DNA of 64,000 nucleotides. Source: Erythrobacter rubeus (GTDB lineage Bacteria > Pseudomonadota > Alphaproteobacteria > Sphingomonadales > Sphingomonadaceae). Of this stretch, positions 8,759-17,871 are shown piece by piece (the stretch's first letter is position 1; every line of letters begins with the position of its first letter). The translations under genes were made by a program, and so were the position numbers. Location: NCBI RefSeq assembly GCF_014705715.1, contig NZ_JACXLC010000001.1:1842457-1906456 (forward strand). Direction: 5' to 3'. The notes beneath the pieces are model-generated. The model ran no database searches. It was given only the letters and a program-made list of their open reading frames with translations, and was not told the origin of the DNA.

Positions 8759-9358
8759 TTACTCGGCGCCGCCCGCCGATCCGATCGCTTCGGAAATCTG
8801 CGCGACCGCCTCTTCGCTATCCCATTCGTAGCCCCCGGCAACCCTGAACAGTTCCTTGCCCTCGGCATCGAAGAGTATCGTGAGCGGCATCAGGCCGTCT
8901 TCGTTGAGCGCCGCATTCAGCGTCGCATCTTCATCGAGCCATTGTTCGAGATTCGCGAAATCGCGCTGCGCAAAGAAAGGCTCGACAACTTCGGCCCCGC
9001 GCACGTCCTGGCTTACCGTGAGCACTTTCAAATCGTCACCCATTTCGGTGGCGAGCGCATCGAGGGTCGGCATTTCGATCACGCACGGCGCGCACCACGT
9101 CGCCCAGAGGTTGAGCAGGACCGGAGTGCCTTCAAGTTCGCTCAAACTCAGCTGGGCGCCCTCCGGATCGGAAAAACTGAGATCGGGCAGCTCGGTGCCC
9201 GCCTTGAACCGCACGATTTGACCCGGCAGCGGCGGCGGCGTTGGCGCTCCGCCACCCACCTGCGCTTCGTTACCGCGTTGCGCAGTCTCTTCCGGCGCAC
9301 TATCGCACCCCGCAAGAGCAAGCGCCGAAGCAGCCAAAACGAGTGAAATCCGGATCAT
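8759..9358 (-). CDS. TlpA-like thioredoxin-fold lipoprotein
   Basis: A 199-residue membrane-attached periplasmic thiol-disulfide protein. The start at 9358 gives a lipoprotein signal (ALALAGC, lipid Cys at residue 20 or so), then a linker with prolines, then a TlpA/ResA thioredoxin domain with WATWCAPC (active-site Cys pair about 86 and 89) and a later [11 protein letters not shown] cis-Pro loop. Such proteins reduce or oxidise cysteines, for example in cytochrome c maturation. The frame is open 54 codons upstream, but those lie on argH and the lipobox and GAGGAG Shine-Dalgarno (inside argH codons) fix the start at 9358. Its ATG overlaps the argH ATG in the shared bases CATG. Confidence 0.88.
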   Translation of the reverse strand: MIRISLVLAASALALAGCDSAPEETAQRGNEAQVGGGAPTPPPLPGQIVRFKAGTELPDLSFSDPEGAQLSLSELEGTPVLLNLWATWCAPCVIEMPTLDALATEMGDDLKVLTVSQDVRGAEVVEPFFAQRDFANLEQWLDEDATLNAALNEDGLMPLTILFDAEGKELFRVAGGYEWDSEEAVAQISEAIGSAGGAE

Positions 9359-10775
9359 GAGCGACTCCTCAGATAAGACCGATGCCCAATCGAATGCGAT
9401 GTGGGGCGGCAGGTTCGCCGAAGGGCCTAGCGCGATCATGCGCGAAATCAATGCCTCGATCCCGTTCGACAAGGCGCTGTGGCGCCAGGATATCGCGGCC
9501 TCGCAGGCACACATCGCCATGCTTGAGGCTCAGGGGATCGTCGGTGCAGACGATTCGAAGGCCATTTCCGACGGGCTCAATGCCATCGCCGCCGAATACG
9601 AAAAAGACGGCGTGCCGGAGGATTGGGACCTCGAAGATATTCACATGACGACAGAGGCACGGCTTTCCGACCTAATCGGCCCCGCTGCAGGACGGCTACA
9701 CACTGCACGCAGTCGCAACGATCAGGTCGCCACCGATTTCCGGCTCTGGGTGCGCGAGGCGATCGACCAGATGGATGCAGGGCTCGCAGCGCTCCAGCGC
9801 GCGCTCGTCATCCGCGCCGGTGAGCATTCACGCAGCATCATGCCGGGTTTCACCCATTTGCAGACCGCGCAGCCCGTCACGCTCGGGCATCACCTGTTGG
9901 CGTATTACGAGATGATCCGGCGCGACCGTTCCCGGCTCGCGGATACGCGCGCAAGGCTCAATGAAAGCCCACTGGGCAGCGCCGCACTGGCGGGCACAGG
10001 CTTTCCTATCGACCGCGACGCGACTTCGAGCGCGCTCGGCTTCGACCGGCCGACCGCCAATTCGCTCGATGCGGTATCCGACCGCGATTTCGCGATGGAT
10101 TACCTCTACGCGGCGAGTGTTTGCGCCCTGCACCTTTCGCGCTTTGCCGAGGAGCTCATCATCTGGGCCAGCCAGCCTTACGGCTTCGTCCGCATGCCTG
10201 ACACGCTCTCGACCGGCAGCTCGATTATGCCGCAAAAGAAGAACCCCGACGCCGCCGAACTGGTGCGCGGCCATGCGGGCCGGGTGATCGGATGCCACAC
10301 CGCGCTGATGATCACCATGAAAGGCCTGCCGCTCGCCTATTCGAAAGACATGCAGGACGACAAACCGCCCGTGTTCGAAGCGGCCGGACTGATGGCGCTC
10401 AGCATCGCAGCGATGACGGGCATGGTCGCGGACAGCACTTTCAACATGGATCGCATGCGCGAGGCGGCGGAACTTGGATACGCGACCGCGACCGACCTAG
10501 CTGATTGGCTGGTGACGGAAGCCGATATTCCCTTCCGCGAAGCGCACCACATCACCGGCGCCGCGGTGAAACTCGCAGAAAAGCGCGGCTGCGCGCTCGA
10601 TGAATTGCCGCTCTCCGATCTTCAGGCCATCGATGACCGCATTGATGAAAGCGTTTTCGATGCGCTGAGTGTCGATGCATCGGTCGCGGCGCGCGCAAGC
10701 TATGGCGGAACCGCGCCGGAGCAGGTAGACAGGCAGGTGAAGCGCGCACGCGCAGAGCTTGGAATGGACGAATGA
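9357..10775 (+). CDS. argH: Argininosuccinate lyase
   Basis: Last step of arginine synthesis: cleaves argininosuccinate to arginine and fumarate. The family signature [12 protein letters not shown] (about residue 288) with the catalytic-loop Ser is intact, as are [11 protein letters not shown] near the N terminus and the [16 protein letters not shown] segment. The annotated ATG at 9357 adds 14 residues before MWGGRF; an internal ATG at 9399 is also possible because neither has a convincing Shine-Dalgarno. First gene of argH-lipoprotein-lysA-siroheme gene, all joined by stop-start overlaps or short gaps. Confidence 0.96.
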   Translation: MSDSSDKTDAQSNAMWGGRFAEGPSAIMREINASIPFDKALWRQDIAASQAHIAMLEAQGIVGADDSKAISDGLNAIAAEYEKDGVPEDWDLEDIHMTTEARLSDLIGPAAGRLHTARSRNDQVATDFRLWVREAIDQMDAGLAALQRALVIRAGEHSRSIMPGFTHLQTAQPVTLGHHLLAYYEMIRRDRSRLADTRARLNESPLGSAALAGTGFPIDRDATSSALGFDRPTANSLDAVSDRDFAMDYLYAASVCALHLSRFAEELIIWASQPYGFVRMPDTLSTGSSIMPQKKNPDAAELVRGHAGRVIGCHTALMITMKGLPLAYSKDMQDDKPPVFEAAGLMALSIAAMTGMVADSTFNMDRMREAAELGYATATDLADWLVTEADIPFREAHHITGAAVKLAEKRGCALDELPLSDLQAIDDRIDESVFDALSVDASVAARASYGGTAPEQVDRQVKRARAELGMDE

Positions 10776-11011
10776 TGCGTACGGTTTTGCTTTTGGGACT
10801 TGGGCTCGCACTGGCCGCATGCGGATCGCGTACCGAGCTGACGCCGCCTGAGGGAGCCAGCCTGCCGGTTGCTCCCTACGGCGCTCCCGATCAGCCGACC
10901 TCGGAGGAGCTGCTCGAACTCAGCACCTTGGCCGCGCCGGAGCGCAGTGTCGAGCTGCGCCGCCGCAGCGAAGAACGCGAAGACGATCCGTTCGATCTTC
11001 CTCCCGAATAA
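10772..11011 (+). CDS. Small lipoprotein, LptM/YifL-like position
   Basis: A 79-residue protein with a lipoprotein signal peptide ending in LALAAC (lipid Cys at residue 17) and a short, Pro/Glu-rich mature part ending DDPFDLPPE. Small lipoproteins in front of lysA or dapF are common in proteobacteria and are often annotated as LptM, which helps LptD mature; the match here rests mainly on position and lipobox, since the sequence after the Cys is divergent. ATGATG at 10772 overlaps the argH stop. Confidence 0.7.
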   Translation: MMRTVLLLGLGLALAACGSRTELTPPEGASLPVAPYGAPDQPTSEELLELSTLAAPERSVELRRRSEEREDDPFDLPPE

Positions 11012-11023
11012 ACGAGAACACTC

Positions 11024-12283
11024 TTGGATCACTTTGCCCTGCAAGACGGCGTGATGCACGCCGAGGACGTACCGTTGCCCCGCATTGCGGAGGAAGTCGG
11101 CACGCCGGTCTATGTCTATTCGCGCGCCACGCTGGAGCGGCATGCGCGCGTGTTCCGCGACGCGCTGAGCGATGTGCCGGACAAACTCATCGCGTTTGCC
11201 GTGAAATCCAACCCGAACCTCGCCGTACTCAAGGTCCTGCAGAAGCAGGGATATGGTGCCGATTGCGTGTCCGTTGGCGAAATGCGCCGCGCACTCGCCG
11301 CCGGAATGGCTCCTGAAATGATCGTGTTCTCGGGAGTTGGAAAAACCGCGCGCGAGCTTTCCGAGGCGCTGGAAGCCGGCATCGGGCAATTCAATATCGA
11401 GAGCGAGGAAGAAGGACTGGAGCTCGCGAAGATCGCCGCCAGCATGGGCAAGACCGCGCAGTGCGCCCTGCGTATCAACCCGGATGTCGATGCCGGTACG
11501 CACGACAAGATCTCCACCGGGAAGGCCGACAACAAATTCGGCGTGCCGATCGATCAGGCCGGCCAGATCTTCGGTATGCTTGCAAGCCATGACAGCGTGA
11601 ACCTGCGCGGTGTGGCCGTGCATATCGGCAGCCAGCTTGGCGAATTGGCACCGCTTGAGAGAGCTTTCGAAAAGCTCGGCACACTTGTCAAATCGCTGCG
11701 CGGGGCGGGTCATACGATTAGCCACGTCGATCTCGGCGGCGGTTTGGGAGTGCCCTACAAGCGCGGCGACCAGCTGCCCTCGCCCGCCGAATACGGTGCG
11801 ATGGTCGCGCGCGTGACGAAAGACTGGGGCGTATCCCTCATCTTTGAGCCAGGCCGCGTCATTGCCGGTAACGCCGGCGTGCTTTTGACCCGGGTGGTGC
11901 GCGTGAAGCGCGGGCTCAACAATCCGTTCGTCATCGTCGATGCGGCGATGAACGATCTGGCGCGCCCGGCTCTCTACGGTGCTTACCACGACTTTGCAGC
12001 CGTCGAACCGCGCGGTGCGCAGATGACAGCCAACATCGTCGGCCCCATTTGCGAGACCGGCGATACCTTCGCGATGGGGCGCGAATGCGACCTTCTCGAA
12101 AGCGGTGATCTGGCGGTGTTTCGCACCGCCGGGGCGTATGGCGCCACCATGGCCTCGAGCTACAATTCGCGCGGCTTCGTGGCCGAAGTGCTTGTCGACG
12201 GAGACAAGTTTGCCGTGGTTGCCGACCGGATCGAAGCGAGCGCGATCATGGATGCAGAACGCGTGCCGGACTGGCTTGCATGA
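11024..12283 (+). CDS. lysA: Diaminopimelate decarboxylase
   Basis: Final step of lysine synthesis, PLP-dependent decarboxylation of meso-diaminopimelate. The 419 residues include the PLP lysine in FAVKSNPN (Lys at about 61), HIGSQ, the phosphate-binding GGGLG, EPGR and the CETGD substrate motif. The start codon is TTG at 11024: it yields the conserved opening MDHFALQDG, and no ATG lies nearby in frame. It starts 12 bp after the lipoprotein gene, and its TGA overlaps the ATG of the siroheme gene. Confidence 0.96.
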   Translation: MDHFALQDGVMHAEDVPLPRIAEEVGTPVYVYSRATLERHARVFRDALSDVPDKLIAFAVKSNPNLAVLKVLQKQGYGADCVSVGEMRRALAAGMAPEMIVFSGVGKTARELSEALEAGIGQFNIESEEEGLELAKIAASMGKTAQCALRINPDVDAGTHDKISTGKADNKFGVPIDQAGQIFGMLASHDSVNLRGVAVHIGSQLGELAPLERAFEKLGTLVKSLRGAGHTISHVDLGGGLGVPYKRGDQLPSPAEYGAMVARVTKDWGVSLIFEPGRVIAGNAGVLLTRVVRVKRGLNNPFVIVDAAMNDLARPALYGAYHDFAAVEPRGAQMTANIVGPICETGDTFAMGRECDLLESGDLAVFRTAGAYGATMASSYNSRGFVAEVLVDGDKFAVVADRIEASAIMDAERVPDWLA

Positions 12284-13161
12284 GCGCACCCGTACCTGAG
12301 ATCGGCAGCCTTCCGCTGTTTCACCAGATCGCAGGACAGAAAGTGCTGGTGCTGGGCGAAGGCGATGCCGCCGAACCGAAACGAAGGCTCGTCGAGCGCG
12401 CTGGCGGTGTCATCGTCGATGACATGCAGCGCGCGGTGGATGAAGGCGTGCGTATCGCGTTCATCGCTTACGACGATGCAAAGGCCTGCGAAGCGGCAGC
12501 AATCAATCTGCGCTGCGCCGGAATGATCGTGAACGTGGTCGATCGCCCCGAACTGTGCGATTTTACGACGCCGAGCATCCTCGACCGGGATCCGCTGCTT
12601 ATCGCCGTTGGCACTGGCGGTGCATCGGCAGGCCTCGCGAAGCATATTCGCCTGCGCCTTGAGCGTCTGCTGCCGCAATCGCTGGGTGATTTGGCGGGTG
12701 CGCTAAAACGCGTCCGCCCTTCGCTGCGCAAACGGCTTCCCGATGGCGGCGAACGACGCCGGGCGATCGATGCGGCGCTACGAGAGGGCGGCGCGCTCGA
12801 CCCGCTCAATCCGGAGTCGGCAGGCAGAGTGGGAGACTGGGCGCGCGGTGAGCTCGAGAGCGACCACTGTGAGACAGCCGAGTTCGCCATTAGCAGCGCC
12901 GATCCCGAGGACCTCACCATCAGGCAGGCGCGCATGCTGGGCGAGGCCGATGCGGTCTGCTGCGACGGCGCCATACCTGCAGAGATCATGGCCCGCGCGC
13001 GTGCCGATGCCGAAAGGTGGACGTGCGAAAACGCCGTTTGCCACAAGGCGCGGGCTGACGGCGGACCGGCGCAGTGCATGCGATCGGCCGCATCGCAAAA
13101 CGAAAAGCGCCTTACTGTCATCCTGCGATGGACCGGCACGGAGCAGGACACCAAGGGCTAG
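12280..13161 (+). CDS. Precorrin-2 dehydrogenase/sirohydrochlorin ferrochelatase (CysG N-domain type) with a remnant methyltransferase-like tail
   Basis: Residues 1 to about 190 match the NAD-dependent half of siroheme synthase: LPLFHQIAGQKVLVLGEGDAA (Rossmann), NVVDRPELCDFTTPSIL and GTGGASAGLAKHIRLRLE (active-site Ser region). This half converts precorrin-2 to siroheme. Residues about 205-245 (DPEDLTIRQARMLGEADAV...) read like the N-terminal part of uroporphyrinogen-III C-methyltransferase, with PEDLTIRQAR in place of PDLLTLRALR, but the chain stops about 50 residues later. The rest of the methyltransferase is missing and the motifs for SAM binding are degraded. A complete stand-alone C-methyltransferase (cobA) is present at 62261-63019. 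ATGA overlap with lysA. Confidence 0.85.
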   Translation: MSAPVPEIGSLPLFHQIAGQKVLVLGEGDAAEPKRRLVERAGGVIVDDMQRAVDEGVRIAFIAYDDAKACEAAAINLRCAGMIVNVVDRPELCDFTTPSILDRDPLLIAVGTGGASAGLAKHIRLRLERLLPQSLGDLAGALKRVRPSLRKRLPDGGERRRAIDAALREGGALDPLNPESAGRVGDWARGELESDHCETAEFAISSADPEDLTIRQARMLGEADAVCCDGAIPAEIMARARADAERWTCENAVCHKARADGGPAQCMRSAASQNEKRLTVILRWTGTEQDTKG

Positions 13162-13169
13162 TCCGGTAG

Positions 13170-14162
13170 CTAAGCCGCCTGTGCCAACGGCATTTCGACC
13201 TCGGCGAAATAGCGCGCCATCGCCTCGACCGAGCGTTCGCTCAAGGCGATAAAGGCACGCCTCTTGTCCGATCGGTCCGCGATCCGTTCGAAAATGCCGC
13301 TCTCGACCATCTGCTTGACCCAGCGAAGGGCCGTGGTCGCCGGAACGCCCGCAGCGATGCACAAGGAAGTGACCGACACCCGCTGATGCTCGGCATGGGC
13401 GGCGGTGAGATCGAGCAGCATGTCCCAAGCTGGATCGGCAAACAGCTCTCCATCGAAGAAGCGCGCTCGCGCCTGCCGCGCGGCGAGCATTTGCCGCACC
13501 ATTCTTGGATCGGGTAGCGGCGGATAAGCTGATCGCGGGCCCGCGCTGTGCCCGCCGGTAAGCGGCTCGCCAGAGTCCCGAAATTCGCGCTTGTGGTCGG
13601 AGAGGCGCTGGGAGGCCGGCGCATCGGCCAAGGATATCCGGTCGAGCTCCTGCGCGATCCCGTCCACCTGCTGCGACAGCCGGAGCAAGGCCATACGATC
13701 TTCTTCGGACATTTCACGCACACGCGCGCTCGAAACATTCGCCAAAGTGCGGCCTACCGCGACCACGCGCTCGGCCCTGCTCGGCTCCACCAGGATCTGC
13801 GGGCGTGACTGATCGAGGACCGCGAAAATATCGTCGAGCGCGTCGAGTGACGTCACAACGATCAGTTGCGCACCCGATCTGGCAATGCGCATATCGAGCC
13901 GCGCCAAAGAGGCAAGCGAGCGGCCATCGAGCACAGGGCAATCGACCATCACCACATCGCCGAGCAGGGTGATCGGCCCGTCGAGCAGAGCAGCGATCTC
14001 ACCGCCATCGACCGTGCGAAACCCCGCTCCGGTCAGATCCTCCGCAATCTCTTCGCGCATTCGCGGACGATCCGCGAAGATCGCGACCCGCGCGGGCAGG
14101 CCTGCGGAATCCTGCGCAATGTCATAACGGAAATCTTCACCCACCTGTTTCGCCTCGCCCAT
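13170..14162 (-). CDS. Winged-helix (MarR-like) regulator with an N-terminal receiver-like domain
   Basis: 330 residues in two parts. The N-terminal 120 look like a response-regulator fold: VAIFADRPRMREEIAEDL, a strand ending VVMVDCPVLDG where the phospho-acceptor Asp would sit, LIVVTSLDALDD, and ILVEPS where the conserved Lys is replaced. A charged linker (about 160-205) leads to a C-terminal winged helix: RVSVTSLCIAAGVPATTALRWVKQMVESGIFERIADRSDKRRAFIALSE, with the recognition helix around TTALRW. I infer a transcription factor with an atypical receiver. It is divergent from the ECF sigma gene, so it could act on the shared 128-bp region. It ends 8 bp from the siroheme gene. Confidence 0.7.
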   Translation of the reverse strand: MGEAKQVGEDFRYDIAQDSAGLPARVAIFADRPRMREEIAEDLTGAGFRTVDGGEIAALLDGPITLLGDVVMVDCPVLDGRSLASLARLDMRIARSGAQLIVVTSLDALDDIFAVLDQSRPQILVEPSRAERVVAVGRTLANVSSARVREMSEEDRMALLRLSQQVDGIAQELDRISLADAPASQRLSDHKREFRDSGEPLTGGHSAGPRSAYPPLPDPRMVRQMLAARQARARFFDGELFADPAWDMLLDLTAAHAEHQRVSVTSLCIAAGVPATTALRWVKQMVESGIFERIADRSDKRRAFIALSERSVEAMARYFAEVEMPLAQAA

Positions 14163-14254
14163 CGAATCGCCTCCTGCAAATGAGAACGAGAGTAGAACAA
14201 ATAGTGATCAGGTCAAGTAAACCGTCGATATCACATCTTTTCCAGCGTCGCGAT

Positions 14255-14280
14255 TGAACCTTTTGCGCTTAGGACGCGAC
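14255..14280 (+). promoter_or_regulatory. Candidate ECF-type promoter in front of the sigma gene
   Basis: TGAACC (14255-14260) is separated by 16 bases from CGAC (14277-14280). A -35 containing AAC and a -10 of CGTC/CGAC type at this spacing is usual for ECF sigma factors, which often drive their own genes. Transcription would begin about 14286-14290, almost at the start codon, so the mRNA would have little or no leader. Found by eye; short motifs like this also occur by chance. Confidence 0.3.
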
Positions 14281-14290
14281 TACCTTTGTG

Positions 14291-14863
14291 ATGACCGAAA
14301 AATCTCGCCCTCTCGTGCCGCAATCCGGCGTTCTTTTCGATGAATTGCTCGTCGTGATGGTGCAGCAGGGAGACCGGCAGGCGCTGGAGAGATTGCACGG
14401 CCGCTGGAACGCCCGGCTTGTCCGCGCGGCATACCGGTTTACCGGCGACAGCGATCTGGCGCGCGATCTGGTGCAGGAATGCTGGATCGGGATCTGGAAA
14501 GGCATCGCAGGCCTGCGCGACCCCGCCCGGTTTCGCAGCTATGCCTTTGCGATCCTGCATCGGCGCGGAGCGGACCATTTGCGCAAGCAAGGCCGCATTC
14601 CCGAAACCACCGATGCCGCGCCTCCCGAGCCATCGCAGCAGGCGGTTCAGGGTGAAGCGCTCGCGCTAAGACAGGCGTTCGATGCCTTGCCGCCAGACCA
14701 GCGCCTTGCTGCGCATATGCACTTTATCGAGGGAATGACCCTCACCGAAATCGCAGCGGTTCAAGACATCCCCACCGGGACTGCGAAGAGCCGTCTGTTC
14801 CACGCGCGCCGCAAGCTGAAGGACGCGCTCACACTCGATCCAATCGAAGGAGACTTGCCATGA
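14291..14863 (+). CDS. ECF-family RNA polymerase sigma factor
   Basis: The 190-residue protein has sigma region 2 (ALERLHGRWNARLVRAAYRFTGDSDLARDLVQECWIGIW, with the Asp-x-x-Gln-Glu core motif) and region 4 (FDALPPDQRLAAHMHFIEGMTLTEIAAVQDIPTGTAKSRLFHARRKLKDAL, a helix-turn-helix). No region 1.1 or 3, so it is an extracytoplasmic-function type. A GTG directly before the ATG (14288) could also serve as start. It is followed with an ATGA overlap by a membrane protein that probably modulates it. Confidence 0.9.
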   Translation: MTEKSRPLVPQSGVLFDELLVVMVQQGDRQALERLHGRWNARLVRAAYRFTGDSDLARDLVQECWIGIWKGIAGLRDPARFRSYAFAILHRRGADHLRKQGRIPETTDAAPPEPSQQAVQGEALALRQAFDALPPDQRLAAHMHFIEGMTLTEIAAVQDIPTGTAKSRLFHARRKLKDALTLDPIEGDLP

Positions 14864-15249
14864 GCAACAGCCACACAACCGACAGCCGCATTGCCGACGC
14901 GCTGGGGAGCGACGATCACGCCTTCCTCGCCAGCCTCGATGAAGATCGCGGCATGTTTCAGCAGATCGGCGACAGCTGGCATGGCCCGCTGGGCGGCTGG
15001 GCGCGAGTGGGGTTCGGCGCCGCCATCGTGATTGGCCTGGCGCTCGCATACTGCTTTTACCGCGCCGTCACCGCCGATGCGGGCGGGGAGATGATCGGCT
15101 GGGGCCTGACCACGATCGGTCTGCTCATCATGCAGGGCTTTCTGAAAGAGTGGATGTTCGCCCGCATGAACATGCTCACCGTCCTGCGCGAAGTTAAGCG
15201 CTTGCAGGTGCAGGTCGCGCTGCTTTCCGAAGCCAAAGCGCAGGACTGA
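14860..15249 (+). CDS. DUF6768-like two-pass membrane protein paired with the ECF sigma factor
   Basis: 129 residues: an N-terminal cytoplasmic part with GMFQQIGDSWHGPLGGWARVGF, two membrane segments (about 49-67 and 76-92) and a C-terminal helix with LREVKRLQVQVALL, likely coiled coil. The order and the D-x-x-MF-x-Q-x-x-D motif resemble the DUF6768 family, usually found directly after ECF sigma genes. There is no zinc-binding anti-sigma motif. A role as anti-sigma or target membrane protein is inferred from the overlap with the sigma gene. Confidence 0.75.
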   Translation: MSNSHTTDSRIADALGSDDHAFLASLDEDRGMFQQIGDSWHGPLGGWARVGFGAAIVIGLALAYCFYRAVTADAGGEMIGWGLTTIGLLIMQGFLKEWMFARMNMLTVLREVKRLQVQVALLSEAKAQD

Positions 15250-15270
15250 GTTTTCCTCGGCCCGGGGCGA

Positions 15271-16560
15271 TCAATCGACGAACGGATCCCGCATCAGGAT
15301 CGTATCGTCGCGCTCCGGGCTGGTGGAAACCAGCGCCACCGGGCATTCGATCAGCTCCTGCACGCGCTGGATATATTTGATCGCATTGGCTGGAAGATCG
15401 GCAAAGCTGCGCGCACCCGCGGTGCTTTCGCTCCAGCCGTCCATCTCTTCATAGATCGGTTCGACCTCCGCCTGCTCGCCCGCATGGCTCGGCAGGTAAT
15501 CGTAGACATTGCCGCGCAGGCGATAGCCGGTGCATATCTTGACCGTATCGAGGCCGTCGAGGACATCGATTTTGGTGAGCGCGATACCGGTCACGCCGCT
15601 GATCGCGCAGGTTTGCCTGACGATCACCGCATCGAACCAGCCGACCCGGCGCTGACGCCCGGTAACCGTTCCGAATTCGTGGCCTCGCTCGCCGATACCT
15701 TGACCGACCTCGTCATCGAGCTCGGTCGGAAACGGGCCTGACCCGACGCGAGTCGTGTAGGCTTTCACGATGCCAAGCACGAAACCAGTCGAATTCGGCC
15801 CGAGCCCGCTACCCGCAGCGGCCGTGCCGCTGACCGTGTTCGAGCTGGTAACGAATGGGTAGGTTCCGTGATCGACATCGAGCAGCACGCCCTGCGCGCC
15901 TTCGAACAGGATTTTCGCACCCGCCTTGCGAACCTTCTTTAGCCGCTTCCACACAGGCTGCGCGAAACGCTGCACGAAATCGGCGATATCGCGCAGTTCC
16001 TCGATCAAGGCCTCACGGTCCACCGGTGGCTGATCGAAACCTGCGCGCAAGGCATCGTGGTGCGCGCAAAGGCGGTCAAGCTGCGGGTCGAGACTGTCGA
16101 GATGCGCGAGGTCGCACACGCGGATTGCTCGCCTGCCCACCTTGTCCTCGTAAGCGGGACCGATGCCGCGCCCGGTCGTGCCGATCTTCCCCTTGCCCGC
16201 CGCGGCTTCGCGCAGGCCATCGAGATCGCGGTGCATCGGCAGGATCAGCGGGCAATTGTCGGCAATCGCGAGATTATCGTCATTGATCACCACGCCCTGC
16301 CCTTCGAGCTTTTCGACCTCGTCCCTGAGCGCCCAGGGATCGAGCACGACGCCGTTGCCGATCATGCTCATCGTGCCCGACACTATGCCCGATGGCAGCA
16401 AGCTCAGCTTGAAGACCTTGCCATCGATGACCAGCGTATGACCGGCATTATGGCCGCCCTGAAAACGAACGACGGCGTCGGCGCGGCTCGCGAGCCAATC
16501 GACGATCTTGCCCTTGCCCTCATCGCCCCACTGGGCGCCGATCACGGTGACGTTGGCCAT
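15271..16560 (-). CDS. purA: Adenylosuccinate synthetase
   Basis: First committed step from IMP to AMP, joining aspartate to IMP with GTP. The 429 residues begin with [19 protein letters not shown] (P-loop with catalytic Asp), then GGHNAGHTL with catalytic His, [36 protein letters not shown] and the C-terminal [13 protein letters not shown] segment. All active-site motifs appear intact. Convergent with the ECF unit (21 bp apart). Confidence 0.97.
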   Translation of the reverse strand: MANVTVIGAQWGDEGKGKIVDWLASRADAVVRFQGGHNAGHTLVIDGKVFKLSLLPSGIVSGTMSMIGNGVVLDPWALRDEVEKLEGQGVVINDDNLAIADNCPLILPMHRDLDGLREAAAGKGKIGTTGRGIGPAYEDKVGRRAIRVCDLAHLDSLDPQLDRLCAHHDALRAGFDQPPVDREALIEELRDIADFVQRFAQPVWKRLKKVRKAGAKILFEGAQGVLLDVDHGTYPFVTSSNTVSGTAAAGSGLGPNSTGFVLGIVKAYTTRVGSGPFPTELDDEVGQGIGERGHEFGTVTGRQRRVGWFDAVIVRQTCAISGVTGIALTKIDVLDGLDTVKICTGYRLRGNVYDYLPSHAGEQAEVEPIYEEMDGWSESTAGARSFADLPANAIKYIQRVQELIECPVALVSTSPERDDTILMRDPFVD

Positions 16561-16739
16561 TCAAAAGCTTTCTTTACGGGTGAACAAACGGCGCGGGCGT
16601 AGGCGGTTGCAGGTGTAAGGGCAAGGTGCTTGCGATGAGCCTTGGAAAAAGGATCGAATACACTTTGCGACACAGTTTCCCTTGGCCTCGCCGTCGCTTC
16701 GCGCAAGACTGCGTTATCGGGGCATGGGAGCGCAGGAGA

Positions 16740-17771
16740 ATGGTCTTGAAATATGCGAAATCTGCCCTCGCGGCGTTCACATTGGCCGCGCTTGCCGCCG
16801 GGTCGATCTTCGCCCAGCAGCGCGAGCGGCCATCGCGCGAATGCATCGAGGAAATCACCGAGCTGTGCGGGCGCGACCGCGCGAAGATAAGGGCCTGTGT
16901 CCGCGAGAATGCAGCCCGGCTTTCCGATGAGTGCTCCGGCGAGCTGCGCGAGCGGGTGCAGCAGCGGCGCGAGGCGCAAAGCGGACCACCACCGGCTGCG
17001 CAGGTGCGTGCAGACAACACGGTCATATATGGCAACGCGCAGCGCCAGCAGATCGACGTCTTCGAACCGGAATGCGCAGTCGATGAATTGCCGCTGGTGC
17101 TCCACATTCATGGGGGCGGATGGTCGGCTGGCAACCACAAGCTTGTGCAGTCGAAACCGGCGTATTTCACAGGCAGCAACTACTATTTCGCCTCGACCGG
17201 CTACCGCTTGCTCCCCGGCGTTACGGTTGAAGACCAGGCCGCCGATATCGGCGCGGCGATTCAGGCCCTGCGCGGGCAGGCCTCTGCCATAGGGTTCGAC
17301 GCAAATCGCATCGTGGTCATGGGGCATAGCGCAGGCGCGCATCTCGCCGCGTTGATCGGCACCGAACCCAAATATGCCGGCGATGCCTTCGCGGCCATCC
17401 GCGGCGTCATTCTGCTCGATGCCGCCGCCTACGATATTCCAAAGAACATTGCTGAAGCGGGGCCGCGCGCGCGCAACCTTTATGTCGACGTCTTCGGGGA
17501 CGATCCTGCGCGGCAGCGGGCGCTATCACCGCTGACCTATGTCGGGGGCGATGATGCCCCTAACTGGCTGGCGCTTTATGTCGAAGGCCGCGAGAATACC
17601 GAGGCTCAAGCGAAATTGCTGGCAAGCGAGCTCACTGAGGCTGGCAAAAATGCGCAGGCCGTCGCGATCCCCGACACCGATCACGGGCGCCTCAACCGCG
17701 AGATCGGCACCGAGGCAGGCTCTGCACAGAACCAGGCGATCGATGCGTTTTTGGAGCAGGTGTTCGGATAG
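16740..17771 (+). CDS. Secreted alpha/beta-hydrolase (esterase) with a Cys-rich N-terminal module
   Basis: After a signal peptide (hydrophobic core SALAAFTLAALAAGSIFA, cut before QQ) comes a 45-residue module with four cysteines (CIEEITELCGRDRAKIRACV...SDEC), similar in spacing to GLG1-type Cys-rich repeats. The rest is an alpha/beta-hydrolase of the esterase/BD-FAE type: oxyanion HGGGWSAGN, nucleophile elbow GHSAGAHLA, and a C-terminal DTDHGRLN carrying the catalytic His. The substrate is unknown; an ester on a polysaccharide or small molecule is plausible. Start: ATG 16740 lies only 1 nt after AGGAG (16734-16738), whereas TTG 16746 has the ideal 7-nt gap, so translation may really begin at 16746. 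Confidence 0.82.
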   Translation: MVLKYAKSALAAFTLAALAAGSIFAQQRERPSRECIEEITELCGRDRAKIRACVRENAARLSDECSGELRERVQQRREAQSGPPPAAQVRADNTVIYGNAQRQQIDVFEPECAVDELPLVLHIHGGGWSAGNHKLVQSKPAYFTGSNYYFASTGYRLLPGVTVEDQAADIGAAIQALRGQASAIGFDANRIVVMGHSAGAHLAALIGTEPKYAGDAFAAIRGVILLDAAAYDIPKNIAEAGPRARNLYVDVFGDDPARQRALSPLTYVGGDDAPNWLALYVEGRENTEAQAKLLASELTEAGKNAQAVAIPDTDHGRLNREIGTEAGSAQNQAIDAFLEQVFG

Positions 17772-17871
17772 GTGAAGGCCTTCCCTTGTTCGATATAGCC
17801 AAGCTCAACAGGCAAATTGTTGACACAAAAATCGAGTAATTTGGCTGCCCTTAATCGAAAGGGAGGTTTCG

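Noticed and set aside
8659..8847. Small open frame across tRNA-Val (GRLAQLVEHL...)
   Set aside because: This is the usual false translation of a tRNA gene.
10700..12289. 529-codon open frame antisense to argH and lysA
   Set aside because: Shadow of GC-rich genes: no ribosome site, repetitive Arg/Gly/His composition, and both sense genes are fully conserved.
17820..17842. TTGACA promoter before the 17872 orphan
   Set aside because: The -35 is perfect but nothing like TATAAT lies 16-18 bases downstream, so I did not annotate it.
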